Shown here one piece after another: positions 50,672-61,210 of a stretch of 64,000 nucleotides of DNA. The position numbers and the translations under genes are program-made. The DNA is from Trichinella spiralis. Taxonomy: Eukaryota > Nematoda > Enoplea > Trichinellida > Trichinellidae. Numbering within the stretch: position 1 is the stretch's first letter; each line of letters opens with the position of its first letter. Below the pieces are notes generated by a model that made no database searches, was not told where the DNA came from, and was given only the letters and a program-made list of their open reading frames with translations. The stretch lies in NCBI GenBank assembly GCA_000181795.3, contig CM012953.1:8328893-8392892 (forward strand), written 5' to 3'.

Positions 50672-53282
50672 AACCTGATTATTCAAATGATTTTCACCAT
50701 TCTTGGGGATCAGTCGGCAATTATTTTCATTTCCCTTTTTTCGATAGCAGCGGTTTGTAAATATGCAATATATGAGTATATATTATAATAGGTTCTTTAT
50801 TCATCATGTTTAGATGACATATGGAACAACGAAAATTTCGGAAACGAAAACAGTCCTTTTTTACAATTACCTTGGTCATTTCTGAGCGAACCAATGCCTT
50901 TATTCAGAAGTAGATTGTCTTTTATAAATAAAGGTAACGACAGTTTTAAGAAAGACAGGGGAAATTTAACTTAGCTAAATATAGAAATAATGCGATAATA
51001 TTAAAATCATTTCTCTAAATAAAATGATCATTTCACCATTCAAAAGTAAAATACATAAAAATGCATTTAAATGTGGAAGAAGAAGCTGGCGATTGGCCAC
51101 CATATTCAACTAACCAGCATTTCCAAACATATGGCCGTCCTCACATAGGCGAAGGTATTTGCCTGTATACACTCAAATTTACAAACGCAATATGCTTAAA
51201 AACATCTAACAGAGTAAAATCATGGCGGCAGCGGAGACAAAATTAAGTTTTTTTATAAAAACGTTAATTACTAAACGAAGCATTTTCATTTCAAAACAGA
51301 ACTACCTATAAATATAAATATGCATTTCTTATTCAGATGCATCTTAGAAAACAAACTGAAAATATATGTATAGCATATAATTGAAATCATGAACCTAAAC
51401 TGTTTTTTTATAACGTTCATTTGTTCACGCTAGTAGAGCATATAATAATAATGACTTGTTGCTTATAAGTCTAATTGTTAAAAGTTTGTAAAACATTTTC
51501 TTTAGAAGGTCAACCACAATATCCACTAGAAAACTGGCCTGACATGAACGGAAAATATCCACTACATCATCATTCAGGTGAAAGCCACATGAATCATTTA
51601 CAATATTTTGTAAAAACATTATGAATATGAAGAAATTTTATTTTTTTAGAATTTCATCCACCATATTTATATTCTAACAGACCATCAATGAATGAGGGTC
51701 ACCTTTCCAGACCTCCTAATTTTGAAAACCCAGATGAAATTTTAAAGATTACTTTATAACGAAACTGTAAATTAAGGGGTGTTTTAATACTGCAATAAAA
51801 TAAACAAGCAATTTGTTAGACGCTTTCATTTATTTGAAGCACTTTAAATATATGTAATATATAGGCTCCAATATACACCTATTTTCAATATACCCACTGA
51901 TAAAGGCATTGCGCCTTATATAGTCTCCATCTGTTCATACAAGAAGAACACATGATGAAGACCATTTGTTTTTTTAATTCTGATAATAAAAAGCTTATTA
52001 ATGTTTTATTAGAAAATCAACCACCATATACATCTGAAAACAGTCCTGAAATGAACGGAAATCAGTATTCTGGTAGAAGCTACACAAGTAACTATGAAAA
52101 ATAAATTATTTTGAAAGCATATTATGAATATTAAGAAATTTTTTTAGAATTTCATCAGCCGTATTTATATCCAAACGGACCTTCATCAAATGACCATCGT
52201 CCACCACTAGCTTCTAATTTCGAAAAACCAGGTGAATCTTAAGAAATTTCTTCATAAATAAACTGTAAATTACGGGGTACATTAATATTGAAATAAAATA
52301 AATAAGTAATCTGTTGGAAGCTTTCTTGTATCTGAAGCACTTTTAATGTATGTTATATAAATGCTACAATAGACATATTTTTTACATACTCAGTGATAAA
52401 TGCAGTACACCTTAAATAGTGCCCATTTGTTCATCCTATTAGAACGCATTAAGAAAATGATTTATTTATTTTTGAATTCTGATAATAAAAAATGTATGAA
52501 AGTTTTATATTAAAAATTCAGCCGCTATATACGTCTAAAAACAGGCTTGAAATGAGCGGAAATCATCATTTTGGCAAAAGTTACAGTAGTAATTATCAAA
52601 GATGAATTATTTTGTAACAATATTATGAATATTAAGGAATTTTATTTTCTTTTCAGAATTTCGTTCGCCGTATTCATATGCAAATGGACCTTCGATAAAT
52701 GGGGATCATCCCTCGTCACCTCCTAATTTTCAAAACCATGGTGAAAATTAAAAAGCTTAGTAAAATATTATTTTTTGAAAGAACCATTAATTAACAGGTG
52801 CTTTATACTGCTGTAATAAAGTAATTCAGTAATTTATTAAAAGTTTTCATTCATTTGAAATACTTTTATTTTATGTAATATCCTACAATCTATACTTTAT
52901 CTCAACATACACATATATAAATATAAAATTTAAATATACATATAAATTTTTGCAACTTTTATTTGTTCAAACTAGTGGTGCTCATGACGACAAAGATTAA
53001 TTTTTTCTAATTGTGACAATAAAAAGTTTATAAAAGTTTATCTGTAGAAAATCAACCAACGTATACATTTGAAAGAAGGCATGAAATGAACGGAAATTAT
53101 TATTCAGGTAATAGTTATAACAGTAATTAACAGGACTAAATTATTCTATTAGAATATCATGAAAATGAAGAGACTTTATTTATTTAGGAAATCGTCCACC
53201 GTATTCACATTCCAACAGACCTACAATGAATGAGAATCGTCCACCACTACCTCCTTATTTTCGAAATTTAGATAAAGTTTAA
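50672..53282 (+). CDS. Tail exon series of protease unit 1 (P/N/Y-rich, tandem modules)
   Basis: At least nine short open exons, all of intron phase 1 at the start and most at the end, follow the protease core: 50672-50752, 50814-50933, 51080-51154, 51506-51577, 51650-51759, 52013-52072, 52148-52231, 52657-52740, 53048-53107 and 53188-53282. They encode acidic and aromatic stretches (EPDYSNDFHHSWG, DDIWNNENFG) and then repeated Pro/Asn/Tyr motifs (ENQPPYTSENSPEMNGN, EFHPPYLYSNRPSMNE, GNRPPYSHSNRPTMNEN). Clean acceptors and shared phase argue that they are real exons of the protease gene or an alternative 3' end of it. As assembled, the protease last-exon donor is one base out of phase with them, so the connection is uncertain. 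Function is unknown. Confidence 0.55.
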
Positions 53283-53300
53283 ATTAAAATATTCATTAAA
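51490..53300 (+). repeat. Four tandem ~510-bp exon-pair modules
   Basis: Each module holds an 'A' exon (starting 51,506; 52,013; about 52,511, decayed; 53,048) and a 'B' exon (51,650; 52,148; 52,657; 53,188). In the first three modules reading through the B exon reaches a stop within about 12 codons, followed by AATAAA at 51,794, 52,292 and 52,815. The 3' flanks after each B exon are also similar. Unit 2 retains only one B exon (60,882-60,965), so the array was expanded in unit 1 or contracted in unit 2. Confidence 0.8.
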
Positions 53301-53529
53301 GGCGTATTTCCTTTGCAACTGCGAATAAGAGGTGTTCCACTTTGCTGCAATAACTTATTTATGCAATATACTTGAAACAAATTTGAATTGCTCATTCAAC
53401 CATCAGGAAAATTCATATTTTTGCCTAATAATACTCAGTAATGAATTTATTTATAAAATACAGTTTTTTGCATTTCCTAATTGTTCATTTCTGACTGAAA
53501 TATATCAAGGAAACTGCAGATTATAAAGT

Positions 53530-55050
53530 AGCGATAATTAGAAAGCATATTTGAGCTTATATCCCTTGCGCTGCCAATGGCGTATTCGTGGAGATGCCGT
53601 CCATTTTATTATCGGCATCTGCGAAGCGTCAATTGAATATACTGATGAACAAATTTACATGTCTGATTATTTTCTTACTTCTAAAACATCTCCAATGTTA
53701 TCAGCAAAAAAGCTTGTTTAATGTAATGACAATTGTTCTTGAAAATTTTTTTATGCAGTGTCTTTTAAAATCAAAGCTTTTAAAATCAAAAATGCCATGG
53801 CGAAGATCGTTTTCATTTTTGATGAAACTTTAACTTCTTTACAATAAAAATTCATAATTTTTTATAGAGTTTCTTTTGAAAATTTCCATTTCCATTTGTA
53901 CAATTAATCAAATAAACATTGATGACAATATTTTCATTCATCAGCCAACAGCTAAATTAATCGTGATTTGATACTTTGCTCTACAAATGCGTACCCTCCC
54001 GTAAGGTTTTACTGTCGACCAAACTGGATGATCCACTGGTTCAAGAACTTCTTGTTCAATTATCTTATCCAGTTCTGCATCAATCTTTTCTTTCAATGCA
54101 AAGGGAACCTAATTTTTCGTGACAATACATATGATTGATCATGTTCAGTGATCATGATCAATGACAATGGTCTAAGAATGTTGGGTAACAGTGGATCTGG
54201 AAGCCTTGAGGCCAAATTGTCAACGGATGCTAATGAATTTGCTGCGTGCTTCGTGTTTGTTTTCCTCAGTCAATTCGCTTTATTCCGGCAAATTTTTTCT
54301 ATATACCCTACCTTCTGGCATGCTCTGCAGCGAGCGTTTCTGAAGCAACACTGAGCTCGAAGGTTTGTGCCTCCACAGCTCTGGCATATATATCTTAGCT
54401 TATTTTGCTGTTCTTGCCTAAGTTTGATAAACATTAGAACCATTAGTGGTCTGAAGCACGAACTTCTCAGGTATGATGAGCAGCGGCTTCTGTTGATAGG
54501 GCTTCTTCCAGGGCTGATTCGAAGGTCAAATTTTTCCGCGAAAAGAGGCGGAGCTGTAGTTCCTCATCTCTCAAGCCAGTAACTAGTCGATCACGTAGCA
54601 TAATCTCTAATTCTGAAAAATTGCATCATTGGGCCAACCGACGGAGATCAAAAAAAAATCAGAAACTGATTAGGTGACTTTCTGATTTCTCTTGTAAAAA
54701 GCATTGCGTTTCGCAATTTCTGATGGTCGCGGAGAGAAATGTTCTTCCAAAACAAACAAAATCTCTTCAAAAGATTTTTCATTAAAATTAGCTGGTGAAA
54801 CGAGAGCTTGAATCAAGTCAAGTTGAAAACTAGTCCATTAAAAGAGCTTAACCGTATGGCTCTTTTCATCGTGGGATCAATAACTTTGTTAACTTCTGAG
54901 AAGAAGCAGAAATGAGACGCGTATGTCGTCCATTCTTTCGGCTCAGAGATATCAAACTATTCTATGTGGCCCATCATGTTAATCAATAGTCACACGAAAT
55001 CACAACGTACTTTTAATGGAATCACATCCTCGTCGCCAGTGTTGTGTATG
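53530..55050 (-). mobile_element. Ty3/Gypsy retrotransposon fossil 1
   Basis: Minus-strand remnants of a Gypsy element: a gag-type zinc knuckle near 54,340-54,420 (CQSCGGTNLRAQC type), the start of reverse transcriptase near 53,990-54,110 (phrases such as KIIEQEVLEPVD and PYGRVRIC), and an RNase H-like piece near 53,560-53,640. A TGGCGACGAGG sequence at about 55,029-55,039, in the right place for a primer-binding site, suggests the 5' LTR lies just above it. The copy is clearly broken in many places and old. Confidence 0.75.
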
Positions 55051-55874
55051 TGAAACTGATTAGCCCTTTGATGGATTTTGGGGTGTAGCACACCCCTGGG
55101 GTTTTCTTTTCAATGCTTTCTATCAATTTTTATTTTTATAGTCTGAAGCTTTGTGACATCTCTTTTGAAACAATATGACATATTTTGAAAAAATGCAATG
55201 TTCCAGGAATTTTTGTACGGTCTACAGAACATCGTAAATTTGAAAGGTATGTTGATGGATTGTTGAGGTGTGGCACACACCTCATTAGAAAAACACGTGC
55301 AAAAAGCCGGAAGTATAGTCATTTTTATGAAATTCGTTTTAATGGATAGTACGAAGAATGTTGTATATGATGGTATCAAAGTATTTTCAATTTTAATAAT
55401 TTTAAAGCTTTTATTGGCACAAATGCAACAAAATTAACGTTAAAAAATTGCCATTTTTCAGTTTTCTTCTTCGTGTAAATTTCATTTTTAAAATTCGTGA
55501 AGCATATAAGAGAATTGAGTGGAGCACGTTATTCTGCACATTATGATAACAAACTCAGATCTATATTCAGTTTTTTGGTCCCCAAACGACTACGTTTTTC
55601 TAAGCCCTCTCTAGTTTAACGCAAGCATGTGGAAAAGTTTTGAGCAGAAAATCAATATTCCACATTTTTGGATTATTCTGTCCGCATTTCGAGATTTCTG
55701 GACAATATTTTAATCTAATTGGAAAATTCCTTATAAACCACCAGCATTTTTGACTGATGTTGAGCAGCATGCGCCAACGTGTGGAAGAAGCGTTCTCGTC
55801 AATACTTACCATAAAAACCTGGCAAATATGATTTTAAAATATTTTAATGTTGTGATGCAGAAACGTCGTATAAT
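55040..55874 (-). mobile_element. Probable 5' LTR or flank of Gypsy fossil 1
   Basis: Sequence between the primer-binding-site-like motif and the start of repeat unit 2. It carries two related hairpins, 55,080-55,096 and 55,265-55,283, both built on GGTGT and ACACC arms. No second LTR was identified, so its LTR status is inference from position. The two minus-strand open frames here resemble no protein known to me. Confidence 0.35.
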
Positions 55875-57397
55875 ATAATAATCCTAAAATAACAATCAGG
55901 TACAAATAAAGACAGTAATAATTATTATAAGTAATATTTGAAATTAGTCATTGTTTTAATAAATTTAATGATTGATTGATAGCTCAAAGTGGATAAATTA
56001 TTTTTCTATCCCGAAATTGTAGTATAACACTACAATGCATCATGTTACTTTAATATCAATTAAAAAACTTTTCGTATAAGATATATTTAGCCGTTATTTT
56101 GAAAAATGTATTGAAAATAGCCAAATGAAATTCACTCTGAATAGAACAAAACTTTATGAGAAATTAAAGTATAGAACAAACAGTTACAAATACTTAAATG
56201 CAAAACACTGTGTTAGATGATGTCGAACACCATGCACGGTTATTAGCGGATACAAATTAAATTAGTTCTATGCCAGATTAATGATGAATAATGATTCAGA
56301 ATGACAGCGAAACAATGTGCAATTATAGATTATCATTCAGCATGTCATTAAAGCAAAATGAATGTATGGCTGAAGTATGTGATTGGTATTAGACGTCGCC
56401 ACATAGCCGACTAAAGATTAAGATCGAGCATAAAGAATAGGATTAAAGAAATAGCAAAATAGAAGAACCGGTAGAATAGCCGAGTTGAGAGTCAAGGAAT
56501 ATAGTGCCGCAGTTGGTCAGTTTCGCTTGTATTTTATGCATCACATTGCTAAGTAAAGCTCTCCTAACAGTGGCGTAGAAACTACTGAGTACTAAACAAC
56601 ATAAACAATTACCAATGAGCAAATAAGCAAGAAAAATAAATCACAACAAATAACAGAGCAAGAACCGTTACACTAATCAATTAGCTACTTTAACTAATTA
56701 CAATCAGTATTAAAATATTATCAAGCTGTGCTTCAAAAACAGGGCATTATTTTGTATGTACGCAGTTTACCCTCAGAAATGCAATGCACTAATGTAAAAA
56801 TTTTGAAAGCAAATTAAAACATGAAGAAATAATATTCAAAAGGACGCAGATTTCATACTAAGAAGGGGTTGATTACAGGATTTGTTTACCTTCAGAACTT
56901 TGAAACAATAAATACCAAAAAAATTCAGTTAAAAATTATTTTATATGTTGCATAATTATAAATTTATTTAAAGTGTAGAACTGCTAATTCTCAAGAAACA
57001 AAAATACAATTTAATTATGAAGATAATAAAAGCATATTGTATGGCGCTCACAGAGAAACAAAATGCCGCTAATCATGAATAGGAAATTCTTTGTATAACA
57101 CTGCATTCAGTTTTGGCGTTTACTTCTCAGAATAAATTTAATAATCTTCAAAGAACATTTGCTCAACTATTTGCTGAAGATTTAAAAATGAACATGAATA
57201 TTGAAGAAGGACTGTTATTTATTTAGAAATCAAGACAAAGTTTATTTCAGCTGCATATAAAAATAGAAATTAAAAGCCGAATTCTGTTTTTCATTGATAG
57301 CAATTCATTGTTTAAAGCACAATGAAACTCATTATTATTTGGAATAATTTAAATATAAATTTACTATCAAAAATAATAATCAGCATACGCATTAAAC
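55875..57397 (+). promoter_or_regulatory. Upstream region of protease unit 2
   Basis: Homologous to 47,400-48,962. The segment at about 56,930-57,270 is nearly identical to unit 1, while the part before 56,900 is clearly more diverged. No exon was identified until the signal-peptide exon at 57,398. Confidence 0.6.
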
Positions 57398-58880
57398 ATG
57401 AAACGCTGGCACCCCTTCGGCATACCTTTTCATAATGCATTTCTGTTGTTTTGTATTATTATTAAGGTAGGGCATGATATCTAATGTTGCTCAAATATCC
57501 TGACTATTAATGTTTTTTTATAGGAAACATTTTCACAGTATTGTGGAAATCCTTATTTTGAACCATATTTGACAAATCCACACTATCCGGACCAAACTGT
57601 TGGTGAATGGGTTGCAAGGCCATATTCATTTCCATGGACTGTTCATGTATTAGCTCATATTTCTGGATTTTGGTATGAATCTTGTGGAGGCAGTCTGATT
57701 TCTTTTGACTATTCAAACGCCAGTGATACAGTCCTCACTTCATCACATTGTGTTAGAGTAAAGTGAGAAATATTTTTATGCAAATTTACATTATGCAAAA
57801 TATAAATTAGACTGGCAAAAACACCCATTATGTCGTTAATGCTTATTTGGTACATAAAATAAATTATATAATATATATATATATATAGTTAAGATAATAA
57901 AATGGAAATGTTTAATTGTAAATGTAAAAATGAATTGCGAGCCTTCATTTATATCTACCGTGTAAGCTTTGTAAAACTCATATTTAAGTAATATCATGTT
58001 TTTTGAGGTAGATAAATTTTTTTTATGTTTAACAGTACTTAAAATGAGCACTTTGTTAGCAATCGCCTCGTGGATGCGAATGCAATAACCGTGACAGCAG
58101 GTGCATTCGATATAAGGGATTTAAACGAACCTCACAGAGTCACATCAAAAGTCCTTGCATACATGTCAGATAATTTTGGTATCGTCAATAAACCAAATGA
58201 TGTCGCAATGTTGCGTTTGAAAGTAAAGATTCCGCATTCTGAATACATCAGCCCAGTCTGCTTGCCCTATTCATACCAAGATATACCATGGGGAGAGACA
58301 TGCTTTGTGTCTGGTTGGGATTTATCTAAAGGTAATTAAATTCAAAAATCCACTAATGCATTAATGTAATCAAGAATTGACTTTATGAAGAATCAGGAAA
58401 ACCATCGTCTAAATTGTACCAAGTTGGAATACCAATTTTACAGAAAAACAACTGCCGGTTTGTTGATGCGCATGATATTTTTTGCGTAGGTGATGTGATT
58501 GGAGGAATAGATCCCTCCCAAGTAAGCCTTATGCAATATTTTTTGAATAAAATGATGTGACAATGCTTATTCATAAAAGTCAAAAAAATGTCATTTAGGT
58601 TGATTCAGGAGGACCTCTGGTTTGTAAACTAAATGATTCCTATGTTCAAATGGGCATAGTTAGTTTTCGTTACGGCCATGCTGGAAAGCACCATGTTGGT
58701 ATCTATTCAAATGTTCCTTATTATTCAAACTGGATCTACAATCAATTGTGGTGGCTTCCTGATTCATCTAATTCTTCATATGTTGGAGTAGAAGGTAATG
58801 TAAAGGGGCCAACTTTTAAATTTAGTCAAATTTTGCATTACATGAAAATCATAGATTTTATTTTTAACAGCAATCAGTAA
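57398..58880 (+). CDS. Serine protease homologue (probable pseudoprotease), unit 2
   Basis: Exons 57398-57466, 57524-57762, 58060-58331, 58391-58521 and 58599-58880 have the same phases as unit 1, and the first four match its exon lengths exactly. The signal peptide is MKRWHPFGIPFHNAFLLFC. The frame is open and the triad is kept (His in TSSHC, Asp in NDVAMLRL, Ser in DSGGP). Yet the activation site R-IVGG is now Q-TVGE, the oxyanion Gly193 is Val (QVDSGG), Gly216 is Arg, and both Cys191 and Cys220 are gone (Ser and His). It is therefore unlikely to be activated or to cleave like trypsin, and may act as a non-catalytic serine protease homologue. If the GTAATG donor at 58,795 is used, the protein instead continues into an exon at 59,805 and stops at 59,839 (313 aa in all). 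Confidence 0.82.
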
Positions 58881-58966
58881 TTTGCATAATTTTTAAATAA
58901 TCATGCACTTGTTTTCCGTTCTATATGACATACACTATTAAACACTTTTATTCTACTTTATTAAAG

Positions 58967-59370
58967 TATAACAAGCGTTCCATTTGTTGTCGTGTATATT
59001 TGTAATTTCAGATGACGGTATCATGGGATTAGAACTGCTGCATGCCGGCTGACATTTGAAGATCAGCAGTAGCCGGTGTGACGGAAGTAGTGTTGATTTT
59101 GCACCTCTGGAATAAGGCCGGCTAATCTTTTTTATCGGTGTTTTGGCTATCAGTTTGTTTGCCTCGTTCTTACTTTTTTATAGTTTTTTAGGCTATATTT
59201 ACTCTTTAATAAATAGTTGTCTTACATTTTACGTCTTGTTGTTGACACGTAATGCCTAACACGCGCTTGTCTGTATCAAAGCGTCCTGAAGATAATAGAA
59301 AACCGCTGGAAGCAAAGGCCGACGCGTTACAAAAGAATTATTGCTAGCTTCAAGTAAAAAAATATAAGAC
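58967..59370 (+). mobile_element. LTR-like insertion in unit 2
   Basis: This sequence interrupts homology with unit 1 (which continues from about 50,515 to 50,555). It is GC-richer than its flanks, has TGTTG...TTGACA-like ends near 58,987 and 59,246 and an AATAAA within. This suggests a retroelement LTR, possibly with a short internal piece attached. Family is not determined and it is a broken fossil if an element at all. Confidence 0.35.
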
Positions 59371-60327
59371 ATACACTTAGTATAAGTAAAGATATAATTT
59401 GAACTAAACCCGTTAATTGTCCAAATGACTGTTACTGTCTTTGGCAATCATTTAAAGCATCCTTGGGCTTCAGACAGTGTCGCAATTATCCATGTTTTAG
59501 TAGTTAATACGCCAACAAATATATTACTGAAACTTATACATACTTACTTACCTGATTGCAAAAACCTAATTCTAACACCGTAATCTGAATTCAAATGCCT
59601 AGCACGTTATCTGTCCGCGCACGCACGCCGCAGGTTCTTATGTCTCCGACTATTCGTTCGTACTAGCCTTACTTTAACTGAATAAAGCTACATTATACAC
59701 CACAGTCGCTAATTATTTTACTTTCACTTTTTTGAAAGCAGAGGCATGTAAATATACAGAACATGTCTATATGTTAAAGTGGGCACTTTATTCATCATGT
59801 TTAGATGACATATGGAACAACGGAAATTTCAGAAATTAAAACAGTCCTTTTTTACAATTACCTTGGTCATTTCTGAGCAAACCAATGCTTTTACTTAGAA
59901 GTAGATCGTCTTTTATAAATAACGATAACGGCAGTTTTAAGAAAGACAAGGGAAATTTAACTTAGCTAACTATAAAAATAATGCAATCATATTCAAATCA
60001 CTTCTCCAAATAAAACGATCATTTCACCATTCAAAAGTAAAATAGATAAAAATGCATTTAGATGTTAGCACTGACAATGAAGCTGGCGACTGGTCTCCTT
60101 ATTCAACTAACCGGCATTCCCAAACATATTATGGCCGTCCTTACATATGCTAAAGTATTTACTTACATACACTCAAATTTACAAACATGATATGCCGAAA
60201 AACAGCTAATGAAGTAGCAACATGGCAGTAGTGGAGATAAAATTAAGTGTTTCATAAAAACATTAATAGCTAAACAAAAGATGCCACATTCTTCATTGAA
60301 GCATTTTCATTTCAAAACAGCGGAATA
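59371..60327 (+). pseudogene. Remnants of tail exons in unit 2
   Basis: Homologous to 50,555-51,290 of unit 1. The DDIWNN exon (from 59,805) keeps its acceptor but reaches a stop at 59,837-59,839. The counterpart of the third tail exon (about 60,075-60,155) also contains an in-frame stop (TAA after TAC ATA TGC). The first tail exon is not recognisable, and 59,460-59,740 is diverged and partly GC-richer. The tail is therefore degraded compared with unit 1. Confidence 0.55.
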
Positions 60328-60788
60328 GATCAACTCACCGCATGATCAACTCGACACTTGACCGTGAGGTCATAGAGTGAATTTTTCCAAGTCTCAACTA
60401 GTATTAAGATTTACTTGCTGCATTATCAACTTGCCATATTTTAGTTAGGCTTCACTTGCCATTATCTGACTATAAGTGCATTTTTCGATAATGTCGTTCC
60501 TATGTCACAGGTTGTCATTAGGTTGTTTATTAAATGAAAAAAAAGGTACTGTCTTGTTCCTCGTCAGACTGTCATACATAATAATACATGCGCTTGATAA
60601 ATCTTCTGGATACTATATCTGCCCCTCCCCTATAAATTAGACGCATCAACACCCCTCAATGCAGATATATATAATGCGGATATACATAACAATGCAGTAG
60701 AATGATTCGCAGTTGGTGAACCTATAATTTTAAGTTATGCCACAGACACAGCTAATCACGGCGAGTTGACTGCTGCGGCGACTTGATT
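60328..60788. mobile_element. TA-flanked MITE inside unit 2
   Basis: A 461-bp insertion is bounded by imperfect terminal inverted repeats (left GATCAACTCACCGCATGATC, right complement AATCAAGTCGCCGCAGCAGT) of nearly 30 bp, with TA on both sides (60,326-60,327 and 60,789-60,790). It is absent from unit 1, so it inserted after the duplication. No coding capacity is evident; TA target use suggests the Tc1/mariner group. Confidence 0.65.
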
Positions 60789-60881
60789 TAGACCCATTCA
60801 GATAAAAGTTATATCTGTAATCTTCAAAACTGAATTATTCTATTAGAATATCATAAAAATGAAGAGACTTTATTTATTTAG

Positions 60882-60965
60882 GAAATCGTCCACCGTATTC
60901 ACATTCACACAGACCTACAATGAATGAGAATTGTCCACCACCACCTCCAGATTCTCAAAATTTTG
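60882..60965 (+). CDS. Isolated tail B exon of unit 2
   Basis: Open phase-1 exon with TTTATTTAG acceptor and GTAAGT donor, reading GNRPPYSHSHRPTMNEN, nearly identical to the last exon of the unit 1 tail (53,188-53,282). Reading through the donor gives AAG then TAA. Whether it is still spliced to anything is unclear because the other unit 2 tail exons are degraded. Confidence 0.45.
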
Positions 60966-61049
60966 GTAAGTAAAAGTTTTACATCCTTTACAACTGTGAA
61001 TGAAAGATGCCTTATTTTGCTGCAATAACTGCATTTGTACAGTACCGTA

Positions 61050-61210
61050 TATACGTATTTTATTAATATTTTATGAAAAATAAATTATTATTGACATCAT
61101 TTTAGCAATAAGTAAAAACGAGTAACAGAAGAAGTTTTAAGTCTTTTAATTTTTCAGTACGTAATGTTAATGTTACCCAAAAAGTTTATGAAGTTTATAC
61201 ATGATTTGCT
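61050..61210. other. End of unit 2 homology
   Basis: AT-rich sequence after the last tail exon. Homology to the unit 1 3' flank fades near 61,050, and recognisable Gypsy sequence starts about 61,210. Confidence 0.4.
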
